Positions 1 through 8,476 are shown, counted from the first letter of the stretch. The stretch is 9,913 nt of DNA from Caulobacter sp. B11 (GCF_002737765.1 NZ_PEGG01000103.1:1-9913); one strand, 5' to 3'. The notes: a model not told the origin generated them from the letters alone. Translations and numbers: made by a program.

Positions 1-1148
1 TAACGCTGCACGCCCATGACAAGGGCCGCACCCGACTGCAGGGCCTTGCGTTCCTGGCCGGGGTGATCGCCACCTTCCTGGCCCTGGCCGGCCTACTGAT
101 CGCCTTGCGGGCGGCGGGCGCGGCCGTCGGTTGGGGCTTCCAGCTGCAGTCGCCGATGGTCGTCGCCGCCCTGGCGCTGTTGATGCTGCTGGTCGCCCTG
201 AACATGTCGGGCGTGTTCGAGATCGGGACCTCGGTTCAGCGGGTCGGCGAGGGGGCCTCGGGCCGTGGCGGCGTGCTCGGGGCGTTCCTGACCGGCGCCT
301 TGGCCGTCGTCGTGGCCGCGCCCTGCACCGCGCCCTTCATGGCCGGAGCCCTTGGCTACGCCTTGACCCAGCCGCCGCTGCAGGCCCTGGCGGTCTTCAC
401 AGCCCTGGCCCTGGGATTCGCGGCCCCCTTCGTGCTGGTCGCCTTCACGCCCCGCCTGCTGCGCGGCCTGCCCCGGCCCGGGCCGTGGATGGATGTGCTG
501 AAGAAGGGCCTGGCCTTTCCGATGTACGCCACGGCCGCCTGGCTGGCCTGGGTGTTCAGCCAACAGACCGGCGCCCTGTCGCAGGGCCACCTGCTGGCCG
601 CCGCCGTCCTGATCAGCTTCGCCGCCTGGCTACATGGCCTGGCCCAGACCCGGCGCTATGCCGGCAAGTCCTGGACGGTCGCCGAGGCCGTCGCCCTGGC
701 TGTCTTCGTCGTCGCCGCCGTGGTCACCGTGTTCGGCGCCAGGATGGCGGCGCCGTCCGCCGCCCCGGACGGCGGGTCGGCCGTGACCCCTGGGTCCGCC
801 CTGGCTTCAGAGCCCTGGAGCCCGGAGCGCGTCGCCGCCCTGCGGGGCGAGGGCAAGGTGGTGATGGTCGACTTCACCGCTGACTGGTGCGTGACCTGCA
901 AGGTCAACGAGCGGACGGCCCTGGCCGGGCCGGGCGTCGCCAAGGCCTTCGCCGACCAAGAGGCGGTTCTGCTCAAGGCCGACTGGACCCGGCGCGATGC
1001 GACCATCGCCGCAGCCCTGGCCGAGCATGGACGGGCCGGCGTGCCGCTCTACCTGGTCTATCCGGCCAAGGGCGGCCCGGCCGTCGTGCTGCCGCAACTG
1101 CTGACCGAGGGCCTGGTGATCGAGGCGATCGAGAAGGCCGCGCTATAG
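1..1148 (+). CDS. dsbD: Thiol:disulfide interchange protein DsbD family, C-terminal part (5'-truncated by window)
   Basis: Inner-membrane electron transporter that passes reducing power from cytoplasmic thioredoxin to periplasmic thiol proteins. The frame is open from the first bases of the window, so the real start lies upstream; the GTG at 63 is internal. About 381 residues are visible. They hold several hydrophobic segments, including the transmembrane motif APCTAPF near 327-347, whose Cys matches the second membrane redox Cys of DsbD. A periplasmic thioredoxin-like domain follows, with the active site WCVTCK at about 886-903 inside FTADWCVTCKVNE. The C-terminal cis-Pro region (GVPLYLVYP, about 1039-1065) is also present. 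The stop TAG is at 1146-1148. The partner membrane Cys and any N-terminal domain lie outside the window, so DsbD and the related ScsB type cannot be separated. No frameshift is seen. The gene is convergent with the DUF1353 gene. Confidence 0.9.
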   Translation, partial: TLHAHDKGRTRLQGLAFLAGVIATFLALAGLLIALRAAGAAVGWGFQLQSPMVVAALALLMLLVALNMSGVFEIGTSVQRVGEGASGRGGVLGAFLTGALAVVVAAPCTAPFMAGALGYALTQPPLQALAVFTALALGFAAPFVLVAFTPRLLRGLPRPGPWMDVLKKGLAFPMYATAAWLAWVFSQQTGALSQGHLLAAAVLISFAAWLHGLAQTRRYAGKSWTVAEAVALAVFVVAAVVTVFGARMAAPSAAPDGGSAVTPGSALASEPWSPERVAALRGEGKVVMVDFTADWCVTCKVNERTALAGPGVAKAFADQEAVLLKADWTRRDATIAAALAEHGRAGVPLYLVYPAKGGPAVVLPQLLTEGLVIEAIEKAAL

Positions 1149-1152
1149 CCGC

Positions 1153-1884
1153 CTATTTCTTCTTGCCGTCGCCCCAGGGCAGCTTTTCCTTGACCTGGTC
1201 AAGCGGCGTGCGGGTGACGATCACCGGCGGCGGCGCGAACACCGGCGCGGTCTTGATCGGATAGGCGCGCCAGCCGGTTTGGATCAGGGCTCCGAAACCC
1301 TGACATTTGGGCAGGACGCGCACGGCGCCGGTTCGCGGCTTGGCGAAGGGAGCCGGCTGGCGCAGCTCCTGGCGCTTGGGGTCGATGAACCACCAGTCGC
1401 CGGCCAGGCCGTAGCCCTTCTCGCCCCCGGCCCGCACGGCCTGGTAGGCGATATTGGCCTGAAAGGGCGGCACGCCGTAGCGCAGCATGGCCCGCAGGAA
1501 GATGGCGTCGGCCTCATCGCGCTTGCCCGGTTCGCCGATCGCATAGAGCCAGTCATGAATGATCGCCGCACGGGCCGTCGGCCCCTGCGGGTCGACGAAG
1601 CCCTGGCCATACCAGGGCACGCTGGCGAAGTCGGTCACATACCAGCGCGGCACCACGATGACCTTGCCGGTCGCGACGTCGCAATAGGGGAACTCGGCGT
1701 CCAGGGTGAACAGCTTGCGGCCGCTCTTGGTCTGATTGAATAGCACCACCGGCTGCGGGGTCAGGGAACTGGGGGTGATCGGCGCCACGACCGGCACATA
1801 GACCGTCTCGTGGGTCGAGGCGCAGCCTGCCGCCAGCACGGAAACGGCGGCGAGGGCGAGAAGGGTCGTCGAGCGGCGGGCCAT
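1153..1884 (-). CDS. DUF1353 domain lipoprotein
   Basis: A 243-residue protein with a lipoprotein signal peptide: two Arg after the start, a hydrophobic stretch, then AAGC with Cys21 as the likely lipidated residue. The mature part resembles DUF1353 (PF07087): a VTDFASVP motif at about 83-90, HDWLY at 110-114, the RDEAD acidic segment at 122-126 followed by a predicted helix, and an AVRAGG motif near 149. The family has no assigned reaction; the conserved His/Asp pattern could suggest a hydrolase, but I do not claim it. About 75 residues after the domain are Pro/Lys-rich, ending in GKKK, and look like a poorly conserved tail. The ATG at 1884 is chosen because it gives a complete signal peptide, although the ribosome-binding site is weak (GAG very close to the ATG). 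The gene lies downstream of, and on the same strand as, the small exported protein, about 90 bases away. Confidence 0.85.
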   Translation of the reverse strand: MARRSTTLLALAAVSVLAAGCASTHETVYVPVVAPITPSSLTPQPVVLFNQTKSGRKLFTLDAEFPYCDVATGKVIVVPRWYVTDFASVPWYGQGFVDPQGPTARAAIIHDWLYAIGEPGKRDEADAIFLRAMLRYGVPPFQANIAYQAVRAGGEKGYGLAGDWWFIDPKRQELRQPAPFAKPRTGAVRVLPKCQGFGALIQTGWRAYPIKTAPVFAPPPVIVTRTPLDQVKEKLPWGDGKKK

Positions 1885-1919
1885 GGTCTCGAAATCAGTT
1901 GGAACGGCGATAGCCGGAG

Positions 1920-1963
1920 CTATAGCGCTTATTGCGGCGGTGTGATGACGGTCAAGCTTGACC
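1920..1963 (-). promoter_or_regulatory. Possible promoter with overlapping perfect palindrome upstream of the DUF1353 gene
   Basis: A perfect 14-bp inverted repeat, GGTCAAGCTTGACC, occupies 1950-1963. Read on the minus strand it contains a -35-like TTGACC (1955-1950). An AATAAG (1933-1928) sits 16 bases further on and matches four of six positions of a -10 box. A start near 1921 would give a leader of about 37 bases before the ATG at 1884. A second palindrome, GCTATAGC (1919-1926), resembles the Caulobacter -10 GCTANAWC but is spaced 22 bases from the -35-like element, which is too far. The long palindrome has no loop, so it fits a dimeric regulator site better than a hairpin. The palindromes are seen; the promoter is inference. 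Confidence 0.3.
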
Positions 1964-1975
1964 AGGTCCCAGCCT

Positions 1976-2455
1976 TTAGGCCGGCGGGGTTGGCGGCGCG
2001 GTGATCACTTCGACATTGTCATTGAGCAGATAGACCATGTCGCGCAGGGCCATATCCAGGTCCTTGACCGTCTTGGCCGCGCTCATGGCCGAAAGCTTCT
2101 CGGGCAGGTCCTGACTAATGCCGCGCAGGATGCATTTGAGGTCATCGACCGCGCCGCGGTCCTTCAGAGTCACATGGCCCTTCATGTCGAGCGCCGCCAG
2201 TTCGCCGATCTGGCCCTGGAAGCCGGCGAGGTCGGTCAGGGCGGCGGCGGGCGCGGCGGGATCGGCGCCCAGGCCCTTGCGATAGAGTTCGGTGCGCGCC
2301 TTCAGGGCGCTCGCGCGTCGCACGATGTCGGCGAACAGAGGCTCGGCGGCGACCGAGGCGGGCGCGCTCTGCACGGCCGGGGCCGCCGGGATCGGCGGGA
2401 CGCCGGACGAGGCGAGCCACAGGAGGGCGGAAGCGGCGAGGGTGGCGCAGGACAT
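1976..2455 (-). CDS. Small exported protein of unknown function
   Basis: A 159-residue protein I do not recognise. The N-terminus is a hydrophobic, Ala-rich export signal (about residues 1-24) followed by an Ala/Pro/Val linker; unusually, no Lys or Arg precedes the hydrophobic part. The mature region (about 38-152) is mostly predicted helix with alternating charged and hydrophobic residues, one Cys (in DLKCILRG), and an Ala/Pro-rich break near residues 65-75. It ends in a Pro-rich tail (APPTPPA). A periplasmic helical protein is the most that can be said. The start ATG at 2455 is supported by GGGGAG at 2469-2464, 8 bases away, and by an in-frame stop just upstream. It is divergent from pgi and followed by the DUF1353 lipoprotein, with which it may be co-transcribed. 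Confidence 0.65.
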   Translation of the reverse strand: MSCATLAASALLWLASSGVPPIPAAPAVQSAPASVAAEPLFADIVRRASALKARTELYRKGLGADPAAPAAALTDLAGFQGQIGELAALDMKGHVTLKDRGAVDDLKCILRGISQDLPEKLSAMSAAKTVKDLDMALRDMVYLLNDNVEVITAPPTPPA

Positions 2456-2463
2456 GTTTTCAG

Positions 2464-2469
2464 CTCCCC
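2464..2469 (-). promoter_or_regulatory. Ribosome binding site of the small exported protein
   Basis: GGGGAG on the minus strand lies 8 bases before the ATG at 2455. It supports this start even though the signal peptide lacks a positively charged N-terminus. Confidence 0.6.
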
Positions 2470-2487
2470 GCCAAAAACATCATGGGT

Positions 2488-2497
2488 CGTCATGACG
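2488..2497. promoter_or_regulatory. 10-bp palindrome in the divergent pgi control region
   Basis: CGTCATGACG is a perfect inverted repeat in the roughly 100-base region between the divergent small-protein gene and pgi. It lies 33 bases before the small gene's ATG and 60 bases before the pgi start. It could be an operator serving either gene. No strong -35/-10 pair could be placed around it, and a 10-bp palindrome can arise by chance. Confidence 0.25.
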
Positions 2498-2505
2498 CGG
2501 CGGCA

Positions 2506-2522
2506 CGGGTTTGATAAGCCCG
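2506..2522 (+). promoter_or_regulatory. Short hairpin in the pgi leader
   Basis: CGGGTTT (2506-2512) pairs with AAGCCCG (2516-2522) across a 3-base GAT loop. The stem has seven pairs, one of them a G-U wobble. It sits about 22 bases before the pgi Shine-Dalgarno. No T-run follows, so it is not a typical terminator. It could be a leader stem or simply a chance GC-rich stem. Confidence 0.25.
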
Positions 2523-2544
2523 ACAGGGTAAACGCCGCCCTACT

Positions 2545-2550
2545 GGAGAG
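2545..2550 (+). promoter_or_regulatory. Ribosome binding site deciding the TTG start of pgi
   Basis: GGAGAG is a good Shine-Dalgarno. From the end of its GGAG (2548) there are 8 bases to the TTG at 2557. No ATG or GTG near this position would keep the conserved N-terminus, so this site fixes the rare TTG start. Confidence 0.65.
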
Positions 2551-2556
2551 ACCCGC

Positions 2557-4174
<1,618 letters not shown>

Positions 4175-4176
4175 AC

Positions 4177-4842
4177 CTATTCGCGACGCAGGATCTGGTC
4201 GGTCAGGGTCTTGCCCAGCATCCCGGCCCGGAAGGTGGCCTTCATGGCGACCGGGTCATAGGCGTCGCTCTCGACCCACTGGGTGAAGGTCAGGCCGGCC
4301 GGCTGGCCCTCGGCCAGATAGCGTTCGAACACGTAGTCCAGCACGCCGGTATTGCCCTGCTTGATGTGCAGGTATTTCAGCGACAGCTGCTCGACCGCCT
4401 GTTCGATCGGCAGGCCGAGACGATAGTGGGCGTAGAGCACGCTCATGATGCCGGCCCGGTCCGCGCCGGACTTGCAGTGCATCAGGGCCGGATATTCGAT
4501 CCGCTCGAACAGGTCGCGAGCCCCCAGCACCCGATCCTTGATCGGCACCTCGCGCGAGGTGATCACGAAGTCGACCATGGTCAGACCCAGCTTCGCGCAG
4601 GCATCCTTCTCCAGCGCGTAGAAGCTGCCGTCGAACCCGCCGCGCAGGTTGATCACGGTCTTGATCCCGCGCTTCTTCCATTCCGCCAGCTGGTGTGGCC
4701 AGGGCTGGTTGGTGCGCACCAGCTCGGGGCTGACCCAATGGTCGTTCTTGAAGCCCAGGCGCAGATAGGCGTGATCGTTCCACAGATAGTGGAGATAGGT
4801 GCGAAGCCGCCCCCAGCGGGTGGACAGGTCGTAGCCGGGCAA
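4177..4842 (-). CDS. ctpA: CtpA-like protein tyrosine / dual-specificity phosphatase-fold protein
   Basis: A 221-residue cysteine phosphatase of the HCX5R class. The P-loop is H122-C123-K124-S125-G126-A127-D128-R129, with C123 the nucleophile and R129 the phosphate ligand. The fold also shows the strand TVINLRGG (62-69) and, ahead of the P-loop, VDFVITSREVP. No signal peptide is seen; the aromatic N-terminus (TYLHYLWNDHAYLRLGF, 15-31) may touch the membrane. From memory, Caulobacter crescentus CtpA, a tyrosine-phosphatase homologue, is needed for normal lipid A structure and envelope integrity. The adjacent lipid A operon makes that role likely here, so the symbol is assigned by family and context, not by alignment. 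A plain protein phosphatase is the alternative. The start is TTG at 4842, supported by GAGGGA 7 bases upstream; no ATG or GTG lies between it and the upstream in-frame stop. Confidence 0.85.
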   Translation of the reverse strand: MPGYDLSTRWGRLRTYLHYLWNDHAYLRLGFKNDHWVSPELVRTNQPWPHQLAEWKKRGIKTVINLRGGFDGSFYALEKDACAKLGLTMVDFVITSREVPIKDRVLGARDLFERIEYPALMHCKSGADRAGIMSVLYAHYRLGLPIEQAVEQLSLKYLHIKQGNTGVLDYVFERYLAEGQPAGLTFTQWVESDAYDPVAMKATFRAGMLGKTLTDQILRRE

Positions 4843-4849
4843 GTGGCGA

Positions 4850-4855
4850 TCCCTC
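4850..4855 (-). promoter_or_regulatory. Ribosome binding site deciding the TTG start of the phosphatase gene
   Basis: GAGGGA on the minus strand lies 7 bases before the TTG at 4842. The only in-frame codons further upstream lead to a stop, and the next Met is deep inside the fold near residue 89. Confidence 0.6.
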
Positions 4856-4954
4856 GTGAAACCGCCTAACTAGGGACGAACCGCGCGCAATGCAAAACCC
4901 GCGTCGCCGCACCCCCGCTTGACAGCGCCCTTTCGAAATCCGACCCCTCCGCCC

Positions 4955-6733
4955 ATGACCACCTCCGCCGCGCCGCCCGTTACCGACCGCGCCCTCGCCG
5001 CGCGGGTCTGGCGCGACTATCTGGCGCCCCGGTGGAAGGGGCTGACCGCCTCGATCATCGGCGCCGTCATGGTCGCCGGGCTGAGCGTTTCCCTGGCCAG
5101 GATCATCGAGCCGGCCATCGACAGGCTGATCACCCATCCAGAGCCCGGAGCCCTGTGGTCGATCCCCCTGACCATCGCCGGCCTGGCCGTGGCCCGAGGC
5201 CTGTTCCAGGTGCTGCAGGCGACCTTCATCAACCGGATCGGCAACGGCGTGGTCGGCGACGTACAGGTGCAGCTGTTCGGCAAGTTGGTGCGCTCGGACC
5301 TGGCGCGGCTGCGCGGGGCCCATTCGGGTTCCTATGTCTCCTCGGTGCTGTATGAGGCCGGGCTGATCCGCGAAGCGGCGACCAGCGGAGTGATCAACTA
5401 TACCCGCGAGTTCCTGACCGTCGTCGGCGGCCTGGTCGTGATGTTCCAGCTCGACCCGCTGCTGGCCACCGGCGTGCTGGTCATCGCCCCGGTCGCCAGC
5501 CTGATCATGCGGCGCTTCTCGCGCAAGACCAGCAAGGCCGCCAAGGGGGCCATGGGCGAGACCTCCAACCTGTCGACGGCGATCATGGAAAGCCTGGACG
5601 GCATCAAGATCGTCAAGATGGAGAACCGCGAGGCCTATGAGGAGGCGCGCGTCGCCGCCGTGGTCGATCGCCGCCAGCATCACCTGATCAAGGGGTCCAA
5701 CGCCCGGGCCATGGCCGCCCCGGCCACCGAGACCTTCACGACGATCATCGTCGCCGCCGTCTTCGTCTATGCCGGGATCCGGGCTCAGACCGGGGCCATG
5801 ACCGCCGGCCTGTTCTTCGCCTTCCTGACCGCCCTGATGATGGCCGCCCAGTCGCTGCGGCAGGTGGCCAATCTGCAGACGGTGATGAGCGAAGGCCTGA
5901 CCGCCGCGCGCCGGCTGTTCGCCGCCCTCGACGTCGAGCCGACCATCATCGACGCCCCGAACGCCCAGCCCCTGCCGGCCGGCGACAACGCCATCGGCTT
6001 CCAAGCCGTCAGTTTCGCCTATGGCGAGGGCGAGCCAGCACTCCGGGCGGTCAGCCTGGAGGCCCGGCGCGGCGAAACCGTCGCCCTGGTCGGCCCGTCC
6101 GGCGGCGGCAAGAGCTCGATCCTCAACCTGATTCCGCGCTTCTACGACGTGACGGCCGGCGCGGTGACCATCGACGGCCTGGACGTGAGGTCGGTCACCC
6201 TGGCCAGCCTGCGTGACCGCATCGCCCTGGTCACCCAGGAGCCGTTCCTGTTCGACGACACGATCCGCGCCAACATCGCCTATGCCCGCCCTTCGGCCAG
6301 CCAGGACGAGATCGACGCGGCGGCGGCCCAGGCGGCGGCCCATGACTTCATCAGCGCCCTGCCGGACGGCTATGACACCCTGGTCGGCGAAGCCGGGGCC
6401 AGGCTGTCGGGCGGGCAGCGCCAGCGCATCGCCATCGCCCGCGCCTTCCTCAAGGACGCGCCGATCCTGTTGCTGGACGAGGCGACCAGCGCCCTCGACA
6501 CCGAGAGCGAGGCCCAGGTGCAGGCGGCGCTGGAGCGGCTGATGGCCGGCCGCACCACCATCCTGATCGCCCACCGCCTCTCGACCGTCATGGGCGCCGA
6601 TCGGATCTATGTGATCGACAAGGGCCAGGTCGTGGAGACCGGGACCCACACAGACCTGCTGCGCCACAAGGGCCTCTATGCCCGGCTGGCCCGGGCCCAG
6701 GATCTGGACCACCTGCCGGAGACGTCCGCTTGA
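4955..6733 (+). CDS. msbA: MsbA-type lipid A / lipid ABC exporter (fused permease-ATPase)
   Basis: Inner-membrane half-transporter working as a homodimer; family members flip lipid A-core to the periplasmic face using ATP. From the ATG at 4955 it has 592 residues, normal for MsbA. The first ~310 residues form the six-helix membrane domain. The ATPase domain has Walker A GPSGGGKSS (from 380), Q-loop VTQEPFLFDD, signature LSGGQRQR (from 484), Walker B ILLLDEATSALD with D508-E509, and the switch His540 in IAHRLST. A TTG at 4919 would add 12 Pro-rich residues; the ATG is preferred because it gives a family-like N-terminus, but neither has a clear Shine-Dalgarno. It is the first gene of the LPS operon and overlaps the next gene by 4 bases. 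Other lipid exporters share this architecture; the waaA/lpxK context favours lipid A. Confidence 0.88.
   Translation: MTTSAAPPVTDRALAARVWRDYLAPRWKGLTASIIGAVMVAGLSVSLARIIEPAIDRLITHPEPGALWSIPLTIAGLAVARGLFQVLQATFINRIGNGVVGDVQVQLFGKLVRSDLARLRGAHSGSYVSSVLYEAGLIREAATSGVINYTREFLTVVGGLVVMFQLDPLLATGVLVIAPVASLIMRRFSRKTSKAAKGAMGETSNLSTAIMESLDGIKIVKMENREAYEEARVAAVVDRRQHHLIKGSNARAMAAPATETFTTIIVAAVFVYAGIRAQTGAMTAGLFFAFLTALMMAAQSLRQVANLQTVMSEGLTAARRLFAALDVEPTIIDAPNAQPLPAGDNAIGFQAVSFAYGEGEPALRAVSLEARRGETVALVGPSGGGKSSILNLIPRFYDVTAGAVTIDGLDVRSVTLASLRDRIALVTQEPFLFDDTIRANIAYARPSASQDEIDAAAAQAAAHDFISALPDGYDTLVGEAGARLSGGQRQRIAIARAFLKDAPILLLDEATSALDTESEAQVQAALERLMAGRTTILIAHRLSTVMGADRIYVIDKGQVVETGTHTDLLRHKGLYARLARAQDLDHLPETSA
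6718..6722 (+). promoter_or_regulatory. Ribosome binding site for the TTG start of the DUF374 gene
   Basis: GGAGA inside the last codons of msbA lies 7 bases before the TTG at 6730. It supports a start that overlaps the msbA stop as TTGA, an arrangement typical of translational coupling. Confidence 0.6.
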
Positions 6734-7463
6734 AGCCGCTGCGTTCTCCGATCGTCCTGGCGATCCTGACCCATGTCATGGCCGCCTATCTGGCCTTCAC
6801 CTATCGCACCCTGCGCTGGACCCGCGAGGGCCAGGAGATCGCCGAGGATGTCTGGTCGGACTGCGTGCTGTCGGGCTCCGGCGCGATCCTGGCCCTATGG
6901 CATTCGCGCGTGCCGGTGGGGCCGACCACCTGGCCGCAGGGACCCGAGCGGCCCGAGATCCGGGTATTGGTCAGCCAGTCGCGCGACGGCGAGTTCATCG
7001 CCCGCACCATCGCCAAGCTGGGCCTGCCCTCGATCCGCGGCTCGTCGATCAAGAAGACCGACACCGCCAAGAACAAGGGCGGCGAGCAGGCCTTTCGCGA
7101 CATGGTCAAGTGGGTGAAGGACGGTGGCGCGATGGCCATCACCCCGGACGGTCCTCGCGGCCCGGTCGAGGTGATGCAGAAGGGCGCCGTGGCCCTGGCC
7201 CGCATGACCGACGCGCCGGTGCTGCTGGTCGGCGTGGCCATGCACCCGTGCCTGCGCCTGAAGACCTGGGATTCGACCATCGTGCCCCTGCCCTTCGCCC
7301 GGGCCGCCATGGTCTGGGACGGTCCGGTGCGAGCCGGACGCCAAGACGATCCCGACGCCCTGACCATCGACTGGGGCGCGCGATTGTCAGCCGTCAGCCG
7401 CCGCGCCGAGGCCTTGGCGGCGAACCGCCCGTCCCCGCCGCTTCTCCCCGCGTCCAGCCTTGA
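6730..7463 (+). CDS. DUF374 lysophospholipid acyltransferase-like protein (3' end probably frameshifted)
   Basis: Membrane-associated protein of the DUF374 (PF04028) group, related to glycerolipid acyltransferases and often found beside lipid A genes; its substrate is not certain. Visible are an N-terminal hydrophobic segment, LWHSR with His58, the SRDGE motif (84-88), RGSS near 101, and PDGPRGP (139-145). The start is TTG at 6730, overlapping the msbA stop (TTGA). As sequenced, the frame does not stop after the family domain. It runs to 7725 through the His-rich start of the next gene, giving 331 residues where about 220-245 are usual. One missing base in the C-rich stretch 7426-7440 would move the frame to the TGA at 7461-7463, giving about 244 residues and a 30-base gap before the next gene. 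The end given here is therefore inferred. Later acyltransfer to lipid A is a plausible role from context only. Confidence 0.75.
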
Positions 7464-7493
7464 ACCCATCTCCCCTTGGTGGGATGTAGGGCC

Positions 7494-8476
7494 ATGCCGC
7501 ACGACCATTCCGGGGACGATCACAGCCATCATGGCCATGACCATGATCATGACCATGGACATCACCATGGCCATGACCACGGAAGCCATGGCCACAGCCA
7601 CGCCCCAAGGACTTCGGCCGCGCCTTTGCCATCGGCGCCGTGCTCAACCTGGGCTTCGTCCTGGCCGAGTTCGCGGCGGGCTTCGCGACCCAGTCGCTCA
7701 GCCTGCTGGCCGACGCCGGCCATAACCTATCGGATGTCGCCAGCCTGATCCTGGCCTGGGTGGCGGTGATCCTGGCCAAGCGGGCGCCGGCCGGACGCCA
7801 TACCTACGGCCTGCGCAAGGGCACGATCCTGGCTTCCCTGGCCAACGCGACCCTGCTGATGATCGCGGTCGGGGCCATCGCCTGGGAAGCGGTGCGCCGC
7901 TTTTCCGATCCCCCGCCGATCCAGAGCGGTCCGGTGATGATCGTCGCGGCGATCGGCATCGTCATCAACACCGCCACCGCCCTGATGTTCATGCGCGGCT
8001 CGAAGGACGATCTCAACGCCCGGGGCGCCTTCCTGCACATGGCCGCCGACGCCGGAGTCTCGGCAGGGGTGGTCGTGGCCGCCTTGGCCATGGCCTATAC
8101 TGGCTGGCTGTGGCTGGACCCGCTGGTCAGCCTGGGCATCGTTCTGGTGATCGTGCTGGGCGGTTGGGGCCTGCTGCGCGACTCCCTCGACCTGGCCCTG
8201 GACGCCGCCCCGCGCGGCATCGACCCCCAGGCCGTGCGCGACTGGCTGGGCCAGCGACCGGGCGTCAGCGAGATCCACGACCTGCATATCTGGGCGATGA
8301 GCACCACCGAGACCGCCATGACCGCCCATCTGGTGCGAACCGAAACGGACGACGCCGACCAGTTCCTGCACGACACTTCCGGCGAGCTGGCCCAACGGTT
8401 CAAGATCGGCCACGTGACCCTGCAGGTCGAGCGCGGAGCCCAGGCCTGCCGCCTGGCGCCCGCGGACGTGGTGTGA
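7494..8476 (+). CDS. Cation diffusion facilitator (CzcD/ZnT-type) with His-rich N-terminus, broken by one 1-base deletion
   Basis: Inner-membrane metal/proton antiporter, most likely exporting Zn2+ and related divalent cations. The first 36 residues contain 17 His, mixed with Asp and Gly, as a metal-binding N-terminus. The reading frame then breaks in CCCC at 7603-7606. Restoring one C gives APKDFGRAFAIGAVLNLGFV and continues in the frame used downstream. The transmembrane metal site is seen as ADAGHNLSD in TM2 (His77) and HMAAD in TM5 (His182). The cytosolic C-terminal domain carries HDLHIWAMST. The repaired protein has 327 residues, normal for the family. The ATG at 7494 is preferred over the in-frame TTG at 7476, with TGGTGGGA upstream. 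The stop overlaps the waaA start (GTGA). Metal specificity cannot be read from the sequence. Confidence 0.88.
7500..7602 (+). repeat. Low-complexity CAT/GAC/GGC-rich tract encoding a His/Asp/Gly run
   Basis: Repeated CATGAC, CATGGC and CATCAC units encode the His-rich start of the metal exporter. In the frame of the overrunning DUF374 gene the same tract reads as a Met/Thr/Ala run (MAMTMIMTM), which confirms that this other frame is not real coding sequence here. Confidence 0.75.

Noticed and set aside
1140..1160. Bidirectional terminator between dsbD and the DUF1353 gene
   Set aside because: Only 4 bases separate the stops and no stem followed by a T-run is seen. The same holds for the 2-base gap between pgi and the phosphatase gene at 4175-4176.
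1279..1743. 154-residue plus-strand frame inside the DUF1353 gene
   Set aside because: It is fully antisense to a gene with a clear lipobox and DUF1353 motifs, and has no domain or ribosome binding site.
4919..4947. TTGACA at 4919-4924 as a -35 box for the LPS operon, with TCGAAATC at 4933-4940 as the -10
   Set aside because: The spacing is about 7-10 bases, too short for the usual or Caulobacter housekeeping promoter, so the exact -35 match is probably chance.
4256..6712. 818-residue open frame on the minus strand, antisense to msbA
   Set aside because: It mirrors the msbA codon pattern, is low-complexity (Gly/His/Asp/Gln/Arg-rich), contains an out-of-frame copy of the phosphatase gene and has no recognisable domain. 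Long antisense frames are common in G+C-rich genes.
7476..7493. TTG at 7476 as the start of the metal exporter
   Set aside because: The ATG at 7494 begins directly before the His-rich tail and has a purine-rich site upstream. The extra residues (LVGCRA) add nothing family-like.
7494..7602. CAT-rich tract as a CRISPR-like or regulatory repeat array
   Set aside because: The units are 6-base codon pairs without spacers and are fully explained by coding for His/Asp/Gly.
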